From: Bacteroidota bacterium
GTDB taxonomy: Bacteria; Bacteroidota; Bacteroidia; Flavobacteriales; Flavobacteriaceae
Reading direction: 5' to 3'
DNA length: 48,416 bases
Assembly (NCBI GenBank): GCA_023390775.1
Contig: JAEWCF010000051.1
Span: 1 to 48,416, forward strand
How positions within the stretch are numbered: the stretch's first letter is position 1; each line of letters starts with the position of its first letter. Both the position numbers and the translations under genes were made by a program. The notes below the pieces were generated by a model. That model was not told where the DNA came from and searched no databases. It worked only from the letters and a program-made list of their open reading frames with translations. Of this stretch, positions 1-8,713 are shown one piece after another.

Positions 1-954
1 GTCCTGAATGACCTGGATTCGCTGCCGCTTCCGGCCTGGGACCTCGTGGACATGAACAGTTATAAACTTATTTGGCTCGAGAGCGGCAAACCCTTCACGC
101 TCAACATCGCCACAACGAGAGGCTGCCCCTACAAATGCAACTGGTGCGCAAAACCCATTTATGGAAACCGCTACAACTCGCACTCCCCAACCTACATCGG
201 GGAACATATCCAATTCCTGAGGGAAACTTTTGGCGTCAAGCGTTTCTGGATGTGCGACGATATATTTGGCCTTAAGCCCGGTTGGGTAAAGGAATTCGGT
301 GACGAATTGTACCAGCGCAAACTCAACATCCGCTATTACATCCAAAGCCGTGCGGACCTGCTCCTGAAAGAGAACACGATCAAGGAGCTCGCTGATTCGG
401 GACTGGAGGAAGTGTGGATCGGTGCCGAGAGCGCCTCGCAAAAAATATTGGACGCGATGGACAAGGGGACCAAGGTGAGCCAGATTTACGAAGCTACGAA
501 ATTGCTCAAGGCCCGTGGGATCCGCGTGGCGTTTTTCCTTCAATTCGGGTATCTTGGAGAATCGCTCGAGGATATTGGCAAGACCGTGCGCATGGTGCGC
601 GAGCTGGCGCCGGACAATATCGGCGTATCGGTCTCCTACCCGCTTCCCGGGACCAAATTTTATGAAAAGGTCCGCGATCAGTTGGGCGAAAAAGCCAACT
701 GGAGCGACAGTGACGACCTCGACCTGATGTTCAAGGGTTCGTTCAAATCCAAATATTACAAACGGCTGCAGCGGTTTGTCCACAAGGAGTTCCGAAAGGC
801 GCAGGGGATGCGGAACTTGCGGGCAGTGGCGTCGAACCCGCTTCGGCTTTCGATCAGGAAAATCAAATCCATTGCGAAACTCGGATATTATATCCCGGGC
901 GCCTATGCCGACACATTGCTCCTAAAACGCATGCAGGATGGCCGCGGGCTTTGA
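1..954 (+). CDS. B12-binding-type radical SAM protein, 5' end outside window
   Basis: The frame is open from base 1, so the gene starts before the window; 317 residues are visible. The radical SAM cluster motif GCPYKCNWC (CxxxCxxC) lies near residue 44 of the visible part and should bind a 4Fe-4S cluster that cleaves SAM. Later motifs EEVWIGAESAS and the SYPLPGT segment fit the BchE-like family, whose members usually carry an N-terminal cobalamin domain. The first visible residues (LPLPAWDLVDM) match the linker that precedes the radical SAM domain in the gene at 1702, so the cobalamin domain is probably just upstream. The last 17 bases overlap the methyltransferase at 938, which suggests translational coupling. 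The substrate is unknown; methylation, ring formation or methylthiolation of a lipid, sugar or other metabolite are all possible. Confidence 0.85.
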   Translation, partial: VLNDLDSLPLPAWDLVDMNSYKLIWLESGKPFTLNIATTRGCPYKCNWCAKPIYGNRYNSHSPTYIGEHIQFLRETFGVKRFWMCDDIFGLKPGWVKEFGDELYQRKLNIRYYIQSRADLLLKENTIKELADSGLEEVWIGAESASQKILDAMDKGTKVSQIYEATKLLKARGIRVAFFLQFGYLGESLEDIGKTVRMVRELAPDNIGVSVSYPLPGTKFYEKVRDQLGEKANWSDSDDLDLMFKGSFKSKYYKRLQRFVHKEFRKAQGMRNLRAVASNPLRLSIRKIKSIAKLGYYIPGAYADTLLLKRMQDGRGL

Positions 955-1705
955 CCTGGCCGCCCTTACTTACGATGCCGATTTCAGCTACTCGAACATC
1001 GGGAAGTCGCAGCGCGCACAAGTCCATGCGCACCTCGAAAGGATCCTGGCCAAAAACGATATCGCAACGGTGTTGGAACTTGGGTGCGGAACCGGTTGCG
1101 ATGCGGAGTGGTTCGCAAGCCGCGGTTATCGCGTTACGGCAACCGATGCCTCCGCCGGAATGATCGCTCAGGCACGCTCAAAAAATATTGAAAACGCAAC
1201 ATTCATCGAAGCCGGATTCGACGATATCGGAAAAATGCTCCAGGGCCGTTTCGACATGGCATTTTCAAATTTCGGGGCGCTCAATTGTGCCGATCCGCAA
1301 GCCATCGCCAAACTATCGGCGACAATCGGCGAACGCCTGAATCCCGGCGGAATCTTCGTGGGGGTCATCATGCCAAGGGAAACCGCATGGGAACGGCTTT
1401 ACTTCTCGCTCCGGCCTGCGAAGAAAAAATGGGACCGGGGAAAAGGACATTCGCAGGCTGACCTTCCGGGCTCGAGCGTACCGGTCTGGTACTACAATCC
1501 GGTCGATTTTATTGATGTTTTTTCGGGGTTCGATACAATTGCGCTGCATCCGATCGGTTTCTTTGTGCCGCCGTCGTACCTGGAGAACGCGACAGGTGTC
1601 CGGGCATGCCTGAATGTCTTGTCGGCACTGGATACATTTGCAACCCACATCCCCGCGCTTTCCCGTTTCTCCGATCATTATCTTGTGGCACTTCGTAAGA
1701 AATGA
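938..1705 (+). CDS. Class I SAM-dependent methyltransferase
   Basis: A 255-residue soluble protein. Motif I is VLELGCGTGCDAEWFA near residue 45, followed by the acidic end of strand 2 (ATDAS) and motif SNFGALNC, which together define the Rossmann-like SAM-binding fold of small-molecule methyltransferases. The ATG at 938 lies inside the end of the preceding radical SAM gene, and the stop overlaps the start of the next gene (ATGA at 1702), so three genes are almost certainly one transcript. The acceptor cannot be read from the sequence. Its place between two radical SAM genes suggests it modifies the same intermediate. The family call is secure; the substrate is not. Confidence 0.85.
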   Translation: MAAGFDLAALTYDADFSYSNIGKSQRAQVHAHLERILAKNDIATVLELGCGTGCDAEWFASRGYRVTATDASAGMIAQARSKNIENATFIEAGFDDIGKMLQGRFDMAFSNFGALNCADPQAIAKLSATIGERLNPGGIFVGVIMPRETAWERLYFSLRPAKKKWDRGKGHSQADLPGSSVPVWYYNPVDFIDVFSGFDTIALHPIGFFVPPSYLENATGVRACLNVLSALDTFATHIPALSRFSDHYLVALRKK

Positions 1706-3087
1706 AAGTCCTCCTCACCCACGGATATTTTCTAAACGAGGACTTGCGGGAACAGCAGATCATGAAGCCCTATCCCCCGCTTGGATTGCTGTACCTTGCG
1801 GCATTTCTGGATAACCGCCATATAGACAACACGGTCTATGACAGCACTTTTTCCAGTTTTGCCGATCAGCTGAAATTCATCGGGCACCACCGGCCGGCAA
1901 TCGTCGCGATCTACGCCAACCTGATGACCAAAATCAACGTGGTCAAACTTGTCAAACTGCTTCGGACCAATGCGCATTACGGTTTCCCAACGATAATAAT
2001 CGGCGGCCCGGACGTTACCTTCAATTGCCGGGAATACCTTTCTGCCGGCGCGCATTTCCTGGTGATCGGCGAGGGCGAGGAGACCCTGTCGGAACTCAGC
2101 GAGGCGATCCTTCAGGGCCTGGATGTTAACACTATTTCCGGAATCGCTTTCTTGGAAAATGGCGAGGTCTTAAAAACGCCGGCCAGGACACACATGAAAT
2201 CGCTGGCCGAACTCCCGTTGCCCAAACGATCGGCCATCGACATGAGCCGCTATCTGGAAACCTGGAAGAAACACCACGGCAAAAGCGCGATGACCATCTC
2301 CACCCAACGCGGCTGCCCGTACACCTGCAAGTGGTGCAGCACCGCGGTTTACGGCCAGAGTTACCGCAGGCGCCCCGCCGAACTCGTGGCCGACGAGATG
2401 CTGATGCTCAAGACGCAGTATGGTCCCGACAGCATCTGGTTCGTGGACGATGTTTTCACGGTCAGCCACAAATGGATCGGCGAATTCTGCTGCGCGGTTG
2501 AAGCCAAGGGCGCAAAGATTCCGTTTGAGTGCATCACCCGCGCCGAACGGCTTAACCCCGAAATCCTCCAAATGCTCAAACTTGCGGGCTGTTTCAGGAT
2601 CTGGATCGGGGCCGAGAGCGGTTCGCAGAAAATCATCGACGCGATGGACCGCCGCGTAAAGGTGGACGAAGTGGCATCGGCGATCCGGATGGCGAACGCC
2701 CTCGGAATCGAGACGGGAACCTTTATCATGATCGGCTATCCGGGCGAGGACGAACACGACATCCGCCAAACCATCGACTATCTAAAGGAGGCCAATCCCA
2801 CTCATTTTACCATCACCGTCGCCTACCCCATCAAGGGAACTTCGCTTTACCAGGAGGTCGAATCGAGCATTGTGCACCGGCCCGATTGGCAAACCTCGAC
2901 CGATCGGGATTTGGATTTCACACGCACCTATCCGCGAAAATATTATGATTACGCCGTTTCGAAAGTGATGAGCGAAGTAAGCCTCCACCGCGAATTTCAA
3001 GGGCCGGCAAACCCGTTGCGCATGTTCAAATACAAATCCAAGTCCTGGCTCGCCGGTGCCATGATGGAAATTTGGCGGCGCCGATGA
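1702..3087 (+). CDS. B12-binding radical SAM protein, BchE-like, full length
   Basis: A 461-residue protein. Residues 1-140 form a cobalamin-binding-like alpha/beta domain, with YPPLGLLYLAAFL near residue 25 and GGPDVTF near 101, but no obvious DxHxxG motif, so cobalamin may be bound base-off or not at all. The radical SAM motif GCPYTCKWC has cysteines at 205, 209 and 212, followed by WFVDDVF and IWIGAESGSQK. It closely resembles the truncated protein at 1-954 over the catalytic domain, so the two are paralogues that may act in sequence on one scaffold. The start overlaps the methyltransferase stop by ATGA and its own stop overlaps the next start in the same way. The reaction is not known. 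Confidence 0.87.
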   Translation: MKVLLTHGYFLNEDLREQQIMKPYPPLGLLYLAAFLDNRHIDNTVYDSTFSSFADQLKFIGHHRPAIVAIYANLMTKINVVKLVKLLRTNAHYGFPTIIIGGPDVTFNCREYLSAGAHFLVIGEGEETLSELSEAILQGLDVNTISGIAFLENGEVLKTPARTHMKSLAELPLPKRSAIDMSRYLETWKKHHGKSAMTISTQRGCPYTCKWCSTAVYGQSYRRRPAELVADEMLMLKTQYGPDSIWFVDDVFTVSHKWIGEFCCAVEAKGAKIPFECITRAERLNPEILQMLKLAGCFRIWIGAESGSQKIIDAMDRRVKVDEVASAIRMANALGIETGTFIMIGYPGEDEHDIRQTIDYLKEANPTHFTITVAYPIKGTSLYQEVESSIVHRPDWQTSTDRDLDFTRTYPRKYYDYAVSKVMSEVSLHREFQGPANPLRMFKYKSKSWLAGAMMEIWRRR

Positions 3088-4118
3088 CCCTGCGCAAACT
3101 CCTTGTGATAGCTCCCGGATTTCCACACGAGGGCGATTCGTATACGATTCCGTACCTCAGCCATCTGCTGCCCGAACTTTCTCAAAGGCACGATTTCAAG
3201 ATTACCGTCATTGCCGTTCACAAGCCCTTTACGCGGGAACCCTATACCTGGCGCGGCATTGAAGTAGTCCCGCTCAATGGCCGGAACGCGTCATATCCCA
3301 TAAAGGCGGCGCTGGTGGCCCGATGTTTCGCGACGGTGCGGTCGGAATTGAAAAAAGGCGGCTATGCGGGTATCCTGAATTTGTGGTACAACGAGTTTGC
3401 CGTCATGTCAAAATACTTTCACCGCAATCACTATACTTATCTGCTCGGCCGGGATGTCCTGCCGTCGAATCGGTATATGCGTTGGTTCCGTCCCGATCCT
3501 TCCCGGCTCATTGCGGTTTCGGGTTTTGCGAACGACACACTCGAACAGTCATTCGGGTTAAGGGCAACGCATACGGTGCCGATTGCGGTGAGCCCGGCAC
3601 TTTTCCCAAAGTTCAATGACGCCGAGCGACCGATTGACCTTTTTGGCGCGGGTTGGCTGACCGATTTAAAGAATTACATCCTTTTCGCCGAAGCCGTCCT
3701 GGAAATCCGGAAATCATTCCCGGAAATTCGGGCCGAAATTGCAGGCGACGGGCCACGGAAAAAGCAACTTGAGGAATTTATCAGCCTTCACGGACTCGAA
3801 AGAAACCTGCGCCTGTGCGGATTGTTGACCCACGAGCAAACCCTGGAAAAGATGAACCAATCCAAAATCTTCCTGCACACTTCGCGATTCGAAGCCGGTG
3901 CCACCGTTTATGCAGAAGCGCTTTATTCGGGTTGCCAGGTGGTGGGAACGGTTCCGGTTTTGGAGGATTCGGAACACTTTACGAGCGCGAGCGGTATTAG
4001 GGATATCGTCGAAAAAATAAAATCCATTTTGGAAATCGGCCCTAAAAGTGAAAGAGTGGTGACACATGATATTTCCAGAACATGTGCACAGATTGAGGCT
4101 CTTTTTGCAGTCAGATAA
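3084..4118 (+). CDS. GT-B glycosyltransferase (family 4-like)
   Basis: A 344-residue cytoplasmic or membrane-associated glycosyltransferase. The N-terminal half begins LVIAPGFPHEGDSY, typical of the acceptor domain. The C-terminal donor domain carries the family-4 pattern: IAGDGPRKKQL, then LCGLLTHEQTLEKM, then SRFEAGATVYAEALYSGC, where the two acidic residues normally hold the nucleotide sugar. I use ATG 3084, which forms an ATGA overlap with the previous stop, over a TTG four codons upstream. It ends the first co-directional run of the cluster and faces a second glycosyltransferase across a repeat-containing gap. It suggests that the radical SAM product is a glycoconjugate, but donor and acceptor are unknown. 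Confidence 0.85.
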   Translation: MTLRKLLVIAPGFPHEGDSYTIPYLSHLLPELSQRHDFKITVIAVHKPFTREPYTWRGIEVVPLNGRNASYPIKAALVARCFATVRSELKKGGYAGILNLWYNEFAVMSKYFHRNHYTYLLGRDVLPSNRYMRWFRPDPSRLIAVSGFANDTLEQSFGLRATHTVPIAVSPALFPKFNDAERPIDLFGAGWLTDLKNYILFAEAVLEIRKSFPEIRAEIAGDGPRKKQLEEFISLHGLERNLRLCGLLTHEQTLEKMNQSKIFLHTSRFEAGATVYAEALYSGCQVVGTVPVLEDSEHFTSASGIRDIVEKIKSILEIGPKSERVVTHDISRTCAQIEALFAVR

Positions 4119-4120
4119 CA

Positions 4121-4250
4121 ACCTCAAAGGTTTTATTTCGCTACGCTCAATACAATTCGGCTTCAAAGATGAAGCTAAAAGTTTATACCTGACAGCCACT
4201 GGCTGTCCTCCTTTTAATTTCAAATGCCTCGGGTTAGAAACCTTTGAGGT
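4121..4250. repeat. Split copy of the ACCTCAAAGG palindrome with 104-bp insert
   Basis: The arm ACCTCAAAGGTTT at 4121-4133 has its exact reverse complement at 4238-4250. The 104 bases between contain CGCTACGCTCAATACAATTC and further unrelated sequence. The same arms occur with only a 3-base loop at 36958-36986. It lies between two convergent glycosyltransferase genes, three bases after the first stop codon, where it could act as a two-way terminator. Confidence 0.8.
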
Positions 4251-4290
4251 GTCAAATACGGGAAAACCGCAATTAACGTATTTGCGGTCA

Positions 4291-5391
4291 TTATTTAACA
4301 GTTTCCAATGTGTCATCACCTAAACGCTTTCTAAAATCGGAGGCGATGGCCGGGAAAGAAAGTCGTTTCTCAAAATTGAATCGGTTCGCATTCCTGTCAA
4401 AATCCGTATTTTCAATCACGGTTACCAATCGTTCAAACAATTCCGCATCATTTCCAACTCCAAATTGCAGGTCGGCCCGCGGCGTCATCCGGTTGAATGA
4501 AGGAATCCGCGTCACCACCGGCGTACAACCGCACGCAAGCGCTTCGGCCAGGGCGATACCGCTTCCCTCATTGTGCGAACAGGAAACATAACAATCCGCG
4601 GCGTTGAGCCAAATTTCCAGTTCCTGATTGGGAACTTGCCCCCGGAAGGAGACTTTGTCGTCAAATTCCTGCATCCGTGCAAATTCCTGCGCCTCGTGAA
4701 GAAAGAACGTTTGGCCGAAAAACATGATCAGCCTGAAATCAATTTGCCCCTCATGCAGGCGGCCCAGCGCTCGCATCAGGGTCATCGGATCTTTATTGGA
4801 ATTGAGATGGCCGACCCAGATGATGGTAAATTCCGATTGAGATAGGCCAAGTTGCCTCCGGCACTCACGCTTATCCAACAGTTTGAAATCTGTCGAGCCC
4901 ACCATCGTTTCGAGGACTTGTGCGTCATCCCGGATAATTCCCGCCCGGTAAAAAGCCTCCGCCTGATGCCGCGTCACGAAGTTGAAGCAATCGGATTTTG
5001 CATAGCACCACGACTGGATGGCCCGTTTAAATGGATTGGGCGAGGGGTCGCCCGCATGGTGCTGCACGATGAATTTCGCGCGGGGAAGCAACCATTTGAG
5101 CAAAACGAATCTAATCGGGAAACGGAAACTGTGGAAAAGGACGGCATCCGGTTTCAGGTGGCGCACATATCGGCAAAAACTGACAAGGCCTGTTAATGAA
5201 TACGTGAACAGCCTCCAATTGTCATGATTCTGGTTTGCGGCGCCAAAACGCACGGCAAAGGCCTCGATACCTTCACCCAGATAATCAAGGTAACCGATGG
5301 AATGCCTGGTGGTGGACCGCTCAATTTCGATGGAAAGGATCTGCCGGTCGTAGACCGAAATATCGAGAAAACGGATTTTGCCGCGCGCCAT
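4291..5391 (-). CDS. GT-B glycosyltransferase (family 4)
   Basis: A 366-residue glycosyltransferase on the strand opposite to the rest of the cluster. Visible features are HSFRFPIRFVLLKWLLP, a hydrophobic basic patch that may hold it on the membrane near residue 90, the donor-domain start FTIIWVGHLNSNKDP near residue 192, and the C-terminal motif EGSGIALAEALACGCTPVV, which carries the EX7E-type acidic residues of family 4. I chose ATG 5391; a TTG two codons upstream is the alternative. It reads away from the gene at 5434 with 42 bases between, so a short divergent promoter region serves both. It is unlike enough to the gene at 3084 that the two probably add different sugars. Donor and acceptor are unknown. 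Confidence 0.86.
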   Translation of the reverse strand: MARGKIRFLDISVYDRQILSIEIERSTTRHSIGYLDYLGEGIEAFAVRFGAANQNHDNWRLFTYSLTGLVSFCRYVRHLKPDAVLFHSFRFPIRFVLLKWLLPRAKFIVQHHAGDPSPNPFKRAIQSWCYAKSDCFNFVTRHQAEAFYRAGIIRDDAQVLETMVGSTDFKLLDKRECRRQLGLSQSEFTIIWVGHLNSNKDPMTLMRALGRLHEGQIDFRLIMFFGQTFFLHEAQEFARMQEFDDKVSFRGQVPNQELEIWLNAADCYVSCSHNEGSGIALAEALACGCTPVVTRIPSFNRMTPRADLQFGVGNDAELFERLVTVIENTDFDRNANRFNFEKRLSFPAIASDFRKRLGDDTLETVK

Positions 5392-5414
5392 GCCCAAATG
5401 TAGAAAAATTGAAA

Positions 5415-5422
5415 TACTTTTG
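5415..5422 (+). promoter_or_regulatory. Putative -7 box TACTTTTG for the 5434 transcript
   Basis: TACTTTTG matches the Bacteroidota -7 consensus TAnnTTTG and lies 11 bases before the start codon, so the leader would be very short. No clear -33 TTTG is visible at the expected distance. Confidence 0.45.
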
Positions 5423-5433
5423 ATTTTTACCCT

Positions 5434-6519
5434 ATGGAATTGCTCACCAGGACTTTAAAGTACGCCAACAAGAAGTGGCGGCCGACGCATTACCACTTTG
5501 CACCGGAATGGATCGTCCTGGGCGTGAACAATACCTGCAACCTGCACTGCAGGATGTGCGATGTCGGGACGAAGAATTTCGACACCAATTTTGCCACGAA
5601 CCTCGTAGGGACCACGCCGCTGAACATGCCTTTCGAACTGTTTGCCCGCATCGCCGACCAGACCGCCAGATATTATCCCGAGGCCAAACTCGGCTTTGCC
5701 TTCACCGAGCCGCTTGCCTGGCCGCACATTGTCAAGGCGGTGGAATACGCATCTGCGAAAGGCCTTTATACCGCAATCACGACCAATGCGCTGTTGCTTC
5801 CCAACAAGGCCGAGGCGCTGGTCTACGCAGGGCTTTCGGAAATATTCGTGTCGCTGGACGGATTGGAGCAGACGCATAACGAAATACGGGGCAATGACAA
5901 ATCCTTTGCAAAGGCGCTCGAGGGAATCCGGAAATTGTTTTCGTTCGAAAAGCACCCCAAGGTTTCCATCGTCAGCGCGATTACGCAGTGGAATGCTGGT
6001 GGCCTCAAAGCTTTCGCCGATTATTTTGCCGATTTGCCGTTGCACGAGATCGGGTTCATGCATACGCAGTTCGGGGAGCCGTCGATTGCCGCCTTCCACA
6101 ACCAGATCTGGGGGACGCTTTATCCGGCCACCGAATCCAATATGGACGAAACCGACATGGCCAGCATGGATCTTCGCGGGCTTCTGGACCAGATCGAATC
6201 CGTCGCGAAAACAAGATATGCTTTCCGGACGTATTTTTCGCCCGAACTCCATTCGCTCGAAAAGCTTGACGAATATTACAACCGTCCCGAGGTAATCCTG
6301 GGAAAACGTTGCGAGGCCGTTTATTCGAGCATCATGATCAAGTCGGACGGATCGGCAATTCCGGCCCACGGGCGTTGCTATAACCTCAGGCTGGGCAATA
6401 TCTACGAAACCGATCTCGATAAACTGTGGAACGCCGATGCCTTCTCCACATTCCGGAAAGACCTTCGGGACGCGGGTGGATTCCTGCCGGCGTGCAGTCG
6501 TTGCTGTAGCGCATTCTGA
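5434..6519 (+). CDS. Radical SAM protein with SPASM-like C-terminal domain
   Basis: A 361-residue protein. CNLHCRMC, with cysteines at 35, 39 and 42, is the radical SAM cluster site. Unlike the three BchE-like proteins nearby it has no cobalamin domain. The C-terminal part has several cysteines (GKRCEAV, HGRCYNL, LPACSRCC) around SDGSAIPAHG and GNIYETDLDKLWN, which is the pattern of a SPASM or twitch domain that holds auxiliary 4Fe-4S clusters. Such enzymes modify peptides, sugars or alcohols. No small precursor-peptide gene was found beside it, so a peptide substrate is not indicated. Its stop overlaps the next start (TGATG), which couples it to the gene at 6519. Confidence 0.87.
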   Translation: MELLTRTLKYANKKWRPTHYHFAPEWIVLGVNNTCNLHCRMCDVGTKNFDTNFATNLVGTTPLNMPFELFARIADQTARYYPEAKLGFAFTEPLAWPHIVKAVEYASAKGLYTAITTNALLLPNKAEALVYAGLSEIFVSLDGLEQTHNEIRGNDKSFAKALEGIRKLFSFEKHPKVSIVSAITQWNAGGLKAFADYFADLPLHEIGFMHTQFGEPSIAAFHNQIWGTLYPATESNMDETDMASMDLRGLLDQIESVAKTRYAFRTYFSPELHSLEKLDEYYNRPEVILGKRCEAVYSSIMIKSDGSAIPAHGRCYNLRLGNIYETDLDKLWNADAFSTFRKDLRDAGGFLPACSRCCSAF

Positions 6520-8033
6520 TGGAAAAGGGAAAAGTCATATTGTTCAATCCGCGGAGCGCAAACGGGAAACACCGCATCCCAAATTCCATCCTGCAGGTCG
6601 GCGCAGCGATCCACGGCAAATTCGACTATGTTTTCGTCGACGGCAATCTCGAGAAAGACCCGTGGCGCGTCATCGAAAATTATCTTCGGACCGGCGAGTT
6701 CAAGTATTTTGGATGTACGGTGATGCCGGGGCCGCAGCTTCGGCAGGCGATTCCGTTCACTAAATCGATTCGGGAAAAGTATCCGAAGGTCACGATTGTC
6801 TGGGGCGGATATTTTGCGGCCAACCAATACGAGGTCGCGCTCCAATCAGGTTATGTGGATTTTGTGGTCAATGGCCCGGGCGACAATGCCTTCCCGATGC
6901 TGCTGGAGGCGCTTGAACACGGCCGGGGATTCGCCACCATTCCCAACCTTTTCTATATTAAGAATGCCGAAATCATAAAAACGCACACCGAAGCCCTCCT
7001 CGACCAGGATGCGTTGCCTCCCCTGCCCTACGAATTTCTTGACACTTTTTACCCGGTCAGGAATTACCTCGCCAAAACCTTCATGGGCAACCGCACGCTT
7101 TCCTACCACTCGAGCATGGGTTGTCCGTTCACGTGTTCGTTTTGCGCCGTAGTACCCATCTACAACGCGCGTTGGAAGGGCATGTCGGCACAAAGGATTA
7201 TGGCCGATATCGAATACTTTCAACAGAGGTACGACATCGACGCCGTGGAGTTCCACGACAATAACTTTTTCACCTCACGCAAGCGGGTCATGGAATTTTC
7301 AAACCTCATGATGGATAAAGGCATTTCCTGGTGGGGCGAGGGAAGGATCGACACGATCAACCAGTATTCGGACGATGATCTGCAAACGATGCGCCGGGCG
7401 GGTTGCAAGATGATCTTCTTGGGCGCCGAAACGGGCAATGACGAAATTTTGCGCCAGATGAACAAGGGTGGGACGCAAACCGGCCAGATGATCCGCGATT
7501 TCGTGTTGCGCATGAAGAAAGCCGACATTATTCCGGAACTCTCGTTCGTTCTGGGGCTTCCCGCGCCCACCGAGAAACAGGTTTGGGACCAGATCCTGTG
7601 GGACATCAACTTCATCCGCGATATAAAAAAGATAAACCCGGACGCCGAAATCATCCTTTACCTGTACAGCCCGGTCCCAACAAAAGGTTCGGAACTGTAC
7701 GATCAAATCCTGGCGGCCGGATTCAAATTCCCCGAAAAGCTCGAGGACTGGATTTCGCCGGCCTGGGAGAATTTCGATCTTCGGAAGAATCCGCTGACGC
7801 CCTGGCTCAAGCCGTATATGATCGATGCGATCCGCAATTTCGAGACCGTCCTGAACGGTTATTACCCGACTGTTTCCGACTTCAGGATCCGGGGCTACAA
7901 GAAACAGCTGTTGCGGATGGTTTCGGGGATTCGATACAGATCGCGCCTCTACAAATTCCCGTACGAGATCAAGGCAATGCAGAAAATCTGGAAATACCGC
8001 CAGCCGGAAATCGAAGGCTTCCACTCCGAATGA
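6519..8033 (+). CDS. B12-binding radical SAM protein, 504 residues
   Basis: The third BchE-like protein in the cluster. Residues 1-160 form a cobalamin-like domain (VTIVWGGYFA near residue 91, then GPGDNAFPMLLEAL). The radical SAM motif is GCPFTCSFC with cysteines at 202, 206 and 209, followed by EFHDNNFF and IFLGAETGNDEIL. The last 90 residues form an extension with basic, aromatic helices after a segment reading YLYSPVPTKGSELYD. It is clearly less similar to the genes at 1 and 1702 than those are to each other, so it probably has a different reaction. The gene overlaps both neighbours by single codons (TGATG at its start, ATGA at its stop). The substrate is unknown. Confidence 0.87.
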   Translation: MEKGKVILFNPRSANGKHRIPNSILQVGAAIHGKFDYVFVDGNLEKDPWRVIENYLRTGEFKYFGCTVMPGPQLRQAIPFTKSIREKYPKVTIVWGGYFAANQYEVALQSGYVDFVVNGPGDNAFPMLLEALEHGRGFATIPNLFYIKNAEIIKTHTEALLDQDALPPLPYEFLDTFYPVRNYLAKTFMGNRTLSYHSSMGCPFTCSFCAVVPIYNARWKGMSAQRIMADIEYFQQRYDIDAVEFHDNNFFTSRKRVMEFSNLMMDKGISWWGEGRIDTINQYSDDDLQTMRRAGCKMIFLGAETGNDEILRQMNKGGTQTGQMIRDFVLRMKKADIIPELSFVLGLPAPTEKQVWDQILWDINFIRDIKKINPDAEIILYLYSPVPTKGSELYDQILAAGFKFPEKLEDWISPAWENFDLRKNPLTPWLKPYMIDAIRNFETVLNGYYPTVSDFRIRGYKKQLLRMVSGIRYRSRLYKFPYEIKAMQKIWKYRQPEIEGFHSE

Positions 8034-8713
8034 GCGCCGTCCGCAACATCCTGAAACGAATCTCGCATCCAATCCTGAAAAGGATCCAGCGAGCCTATCT
8101 CAAAAAGCCGCGCAACTATTCTTACGGGAAGTCGGCAGTCACGGTCGCTCCCGGTGTGTTCCCGCCGTTCATGACCCTGTCCACCAAAATACTGTTGGAC
8201 TATCTCGAGCAGATCGACATCACGGGAAAGACGCTTTTGGAACTGGGTTGCGGATCGGGGATCATTTCGGTGCGGTCGGCGGCCCGGGGCGCAAAGGTTA
8301 CGGCAACCGACGTCAATCCGGCCGCTTTACAAATGCTTCGGCAAAATTCCATGGCTTCGGCTATCGAAGTCCTGGAATCGGATCTATTTGATTCGCTTGG
8401 CGGATGCAAATTTGACTTTGTCATCATCAATCCGCCGTATTATCCGCGCGACCCAAAAACTGTGGAGGAAAAAGCGTGGTTTTGCGGTTCCGACTTCGGC
8501 TATTTCAAAAAGTTGTTCCCTCAGCTTCGGGCTTTCGCCGATGCGCAGATCCTGATGATCCTGTCCGAAGATTGCGACATCGGAACGATATGCGAACTGG
8601 CGCGTCAGAATCTTTTACAAATGCGCGAGGTGCACCGATGCAAACGCGCAGGCGAACAGAATTACATCTTTAAGATCGACGCGTCGAGTCCCGGTTGCGC
8701 AATTCCGTCTTGA
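8030..8713 (+). CDS. Class I methyltransferase with NPPY motif
   Basis: A 227-residue protein. A basic N-terminus (about 30 residues, many Lys and Arg) precedes the SAM fold: TLLELGCGSGIISV near residue 66 is motif I, and INPPYYPR near residue 126 is the NPPY motif of methyltransferases acting on planar nitrogen (HemK/RsmC-like group). I start it at ATG 8030, which gives an ATGA overlap with the previous gene; the frame is open far upstream but lies inside that gene. The last 44 bases overlap the convergent LacI-family gene. It could methylate the cluster product or a ribosome or RNA target; the operon position favours the former, the motif the latter. Confidence 0.8.
   Translation: MSAVRNILKRISHPILKRIQRAYLKKPRNYSYGKSAVTVAPGVFPPFMTLSTKILLDYLEQIDITGKTLLELGCGSGIISVRSAARGAKVTATDVNPAALQMLRQNSMASAIEVLESDLFDSLGGCKFDFVIINPPYYPRDPKTVEEKAWFCGSDFGYFKKLFPQLRAFADAQILMILSEDCDIGTICELARQNLLQMREVHRCKRAGEQNYIFKIDASSPGCAIPS

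Noticed and set aside
3072..3083. TTG start for the glycosyltransferase at 3084
   Set aside because: The ATG at 3084 gives the usual N-terminus and an ATGA overlap like its neighbours.
4119..5433. RiPP precursor gene for the radical SAM cluster
   Set aside because: I looked for a short Gly/Cys-rich ORF in the gaps and found none with a leader-like sequence and start.
5455..6369. A 304-codon minus-strand frame inside the SPASM radical SAM gene
   Set aside because: Shadow of the real gene; no motif or start context.
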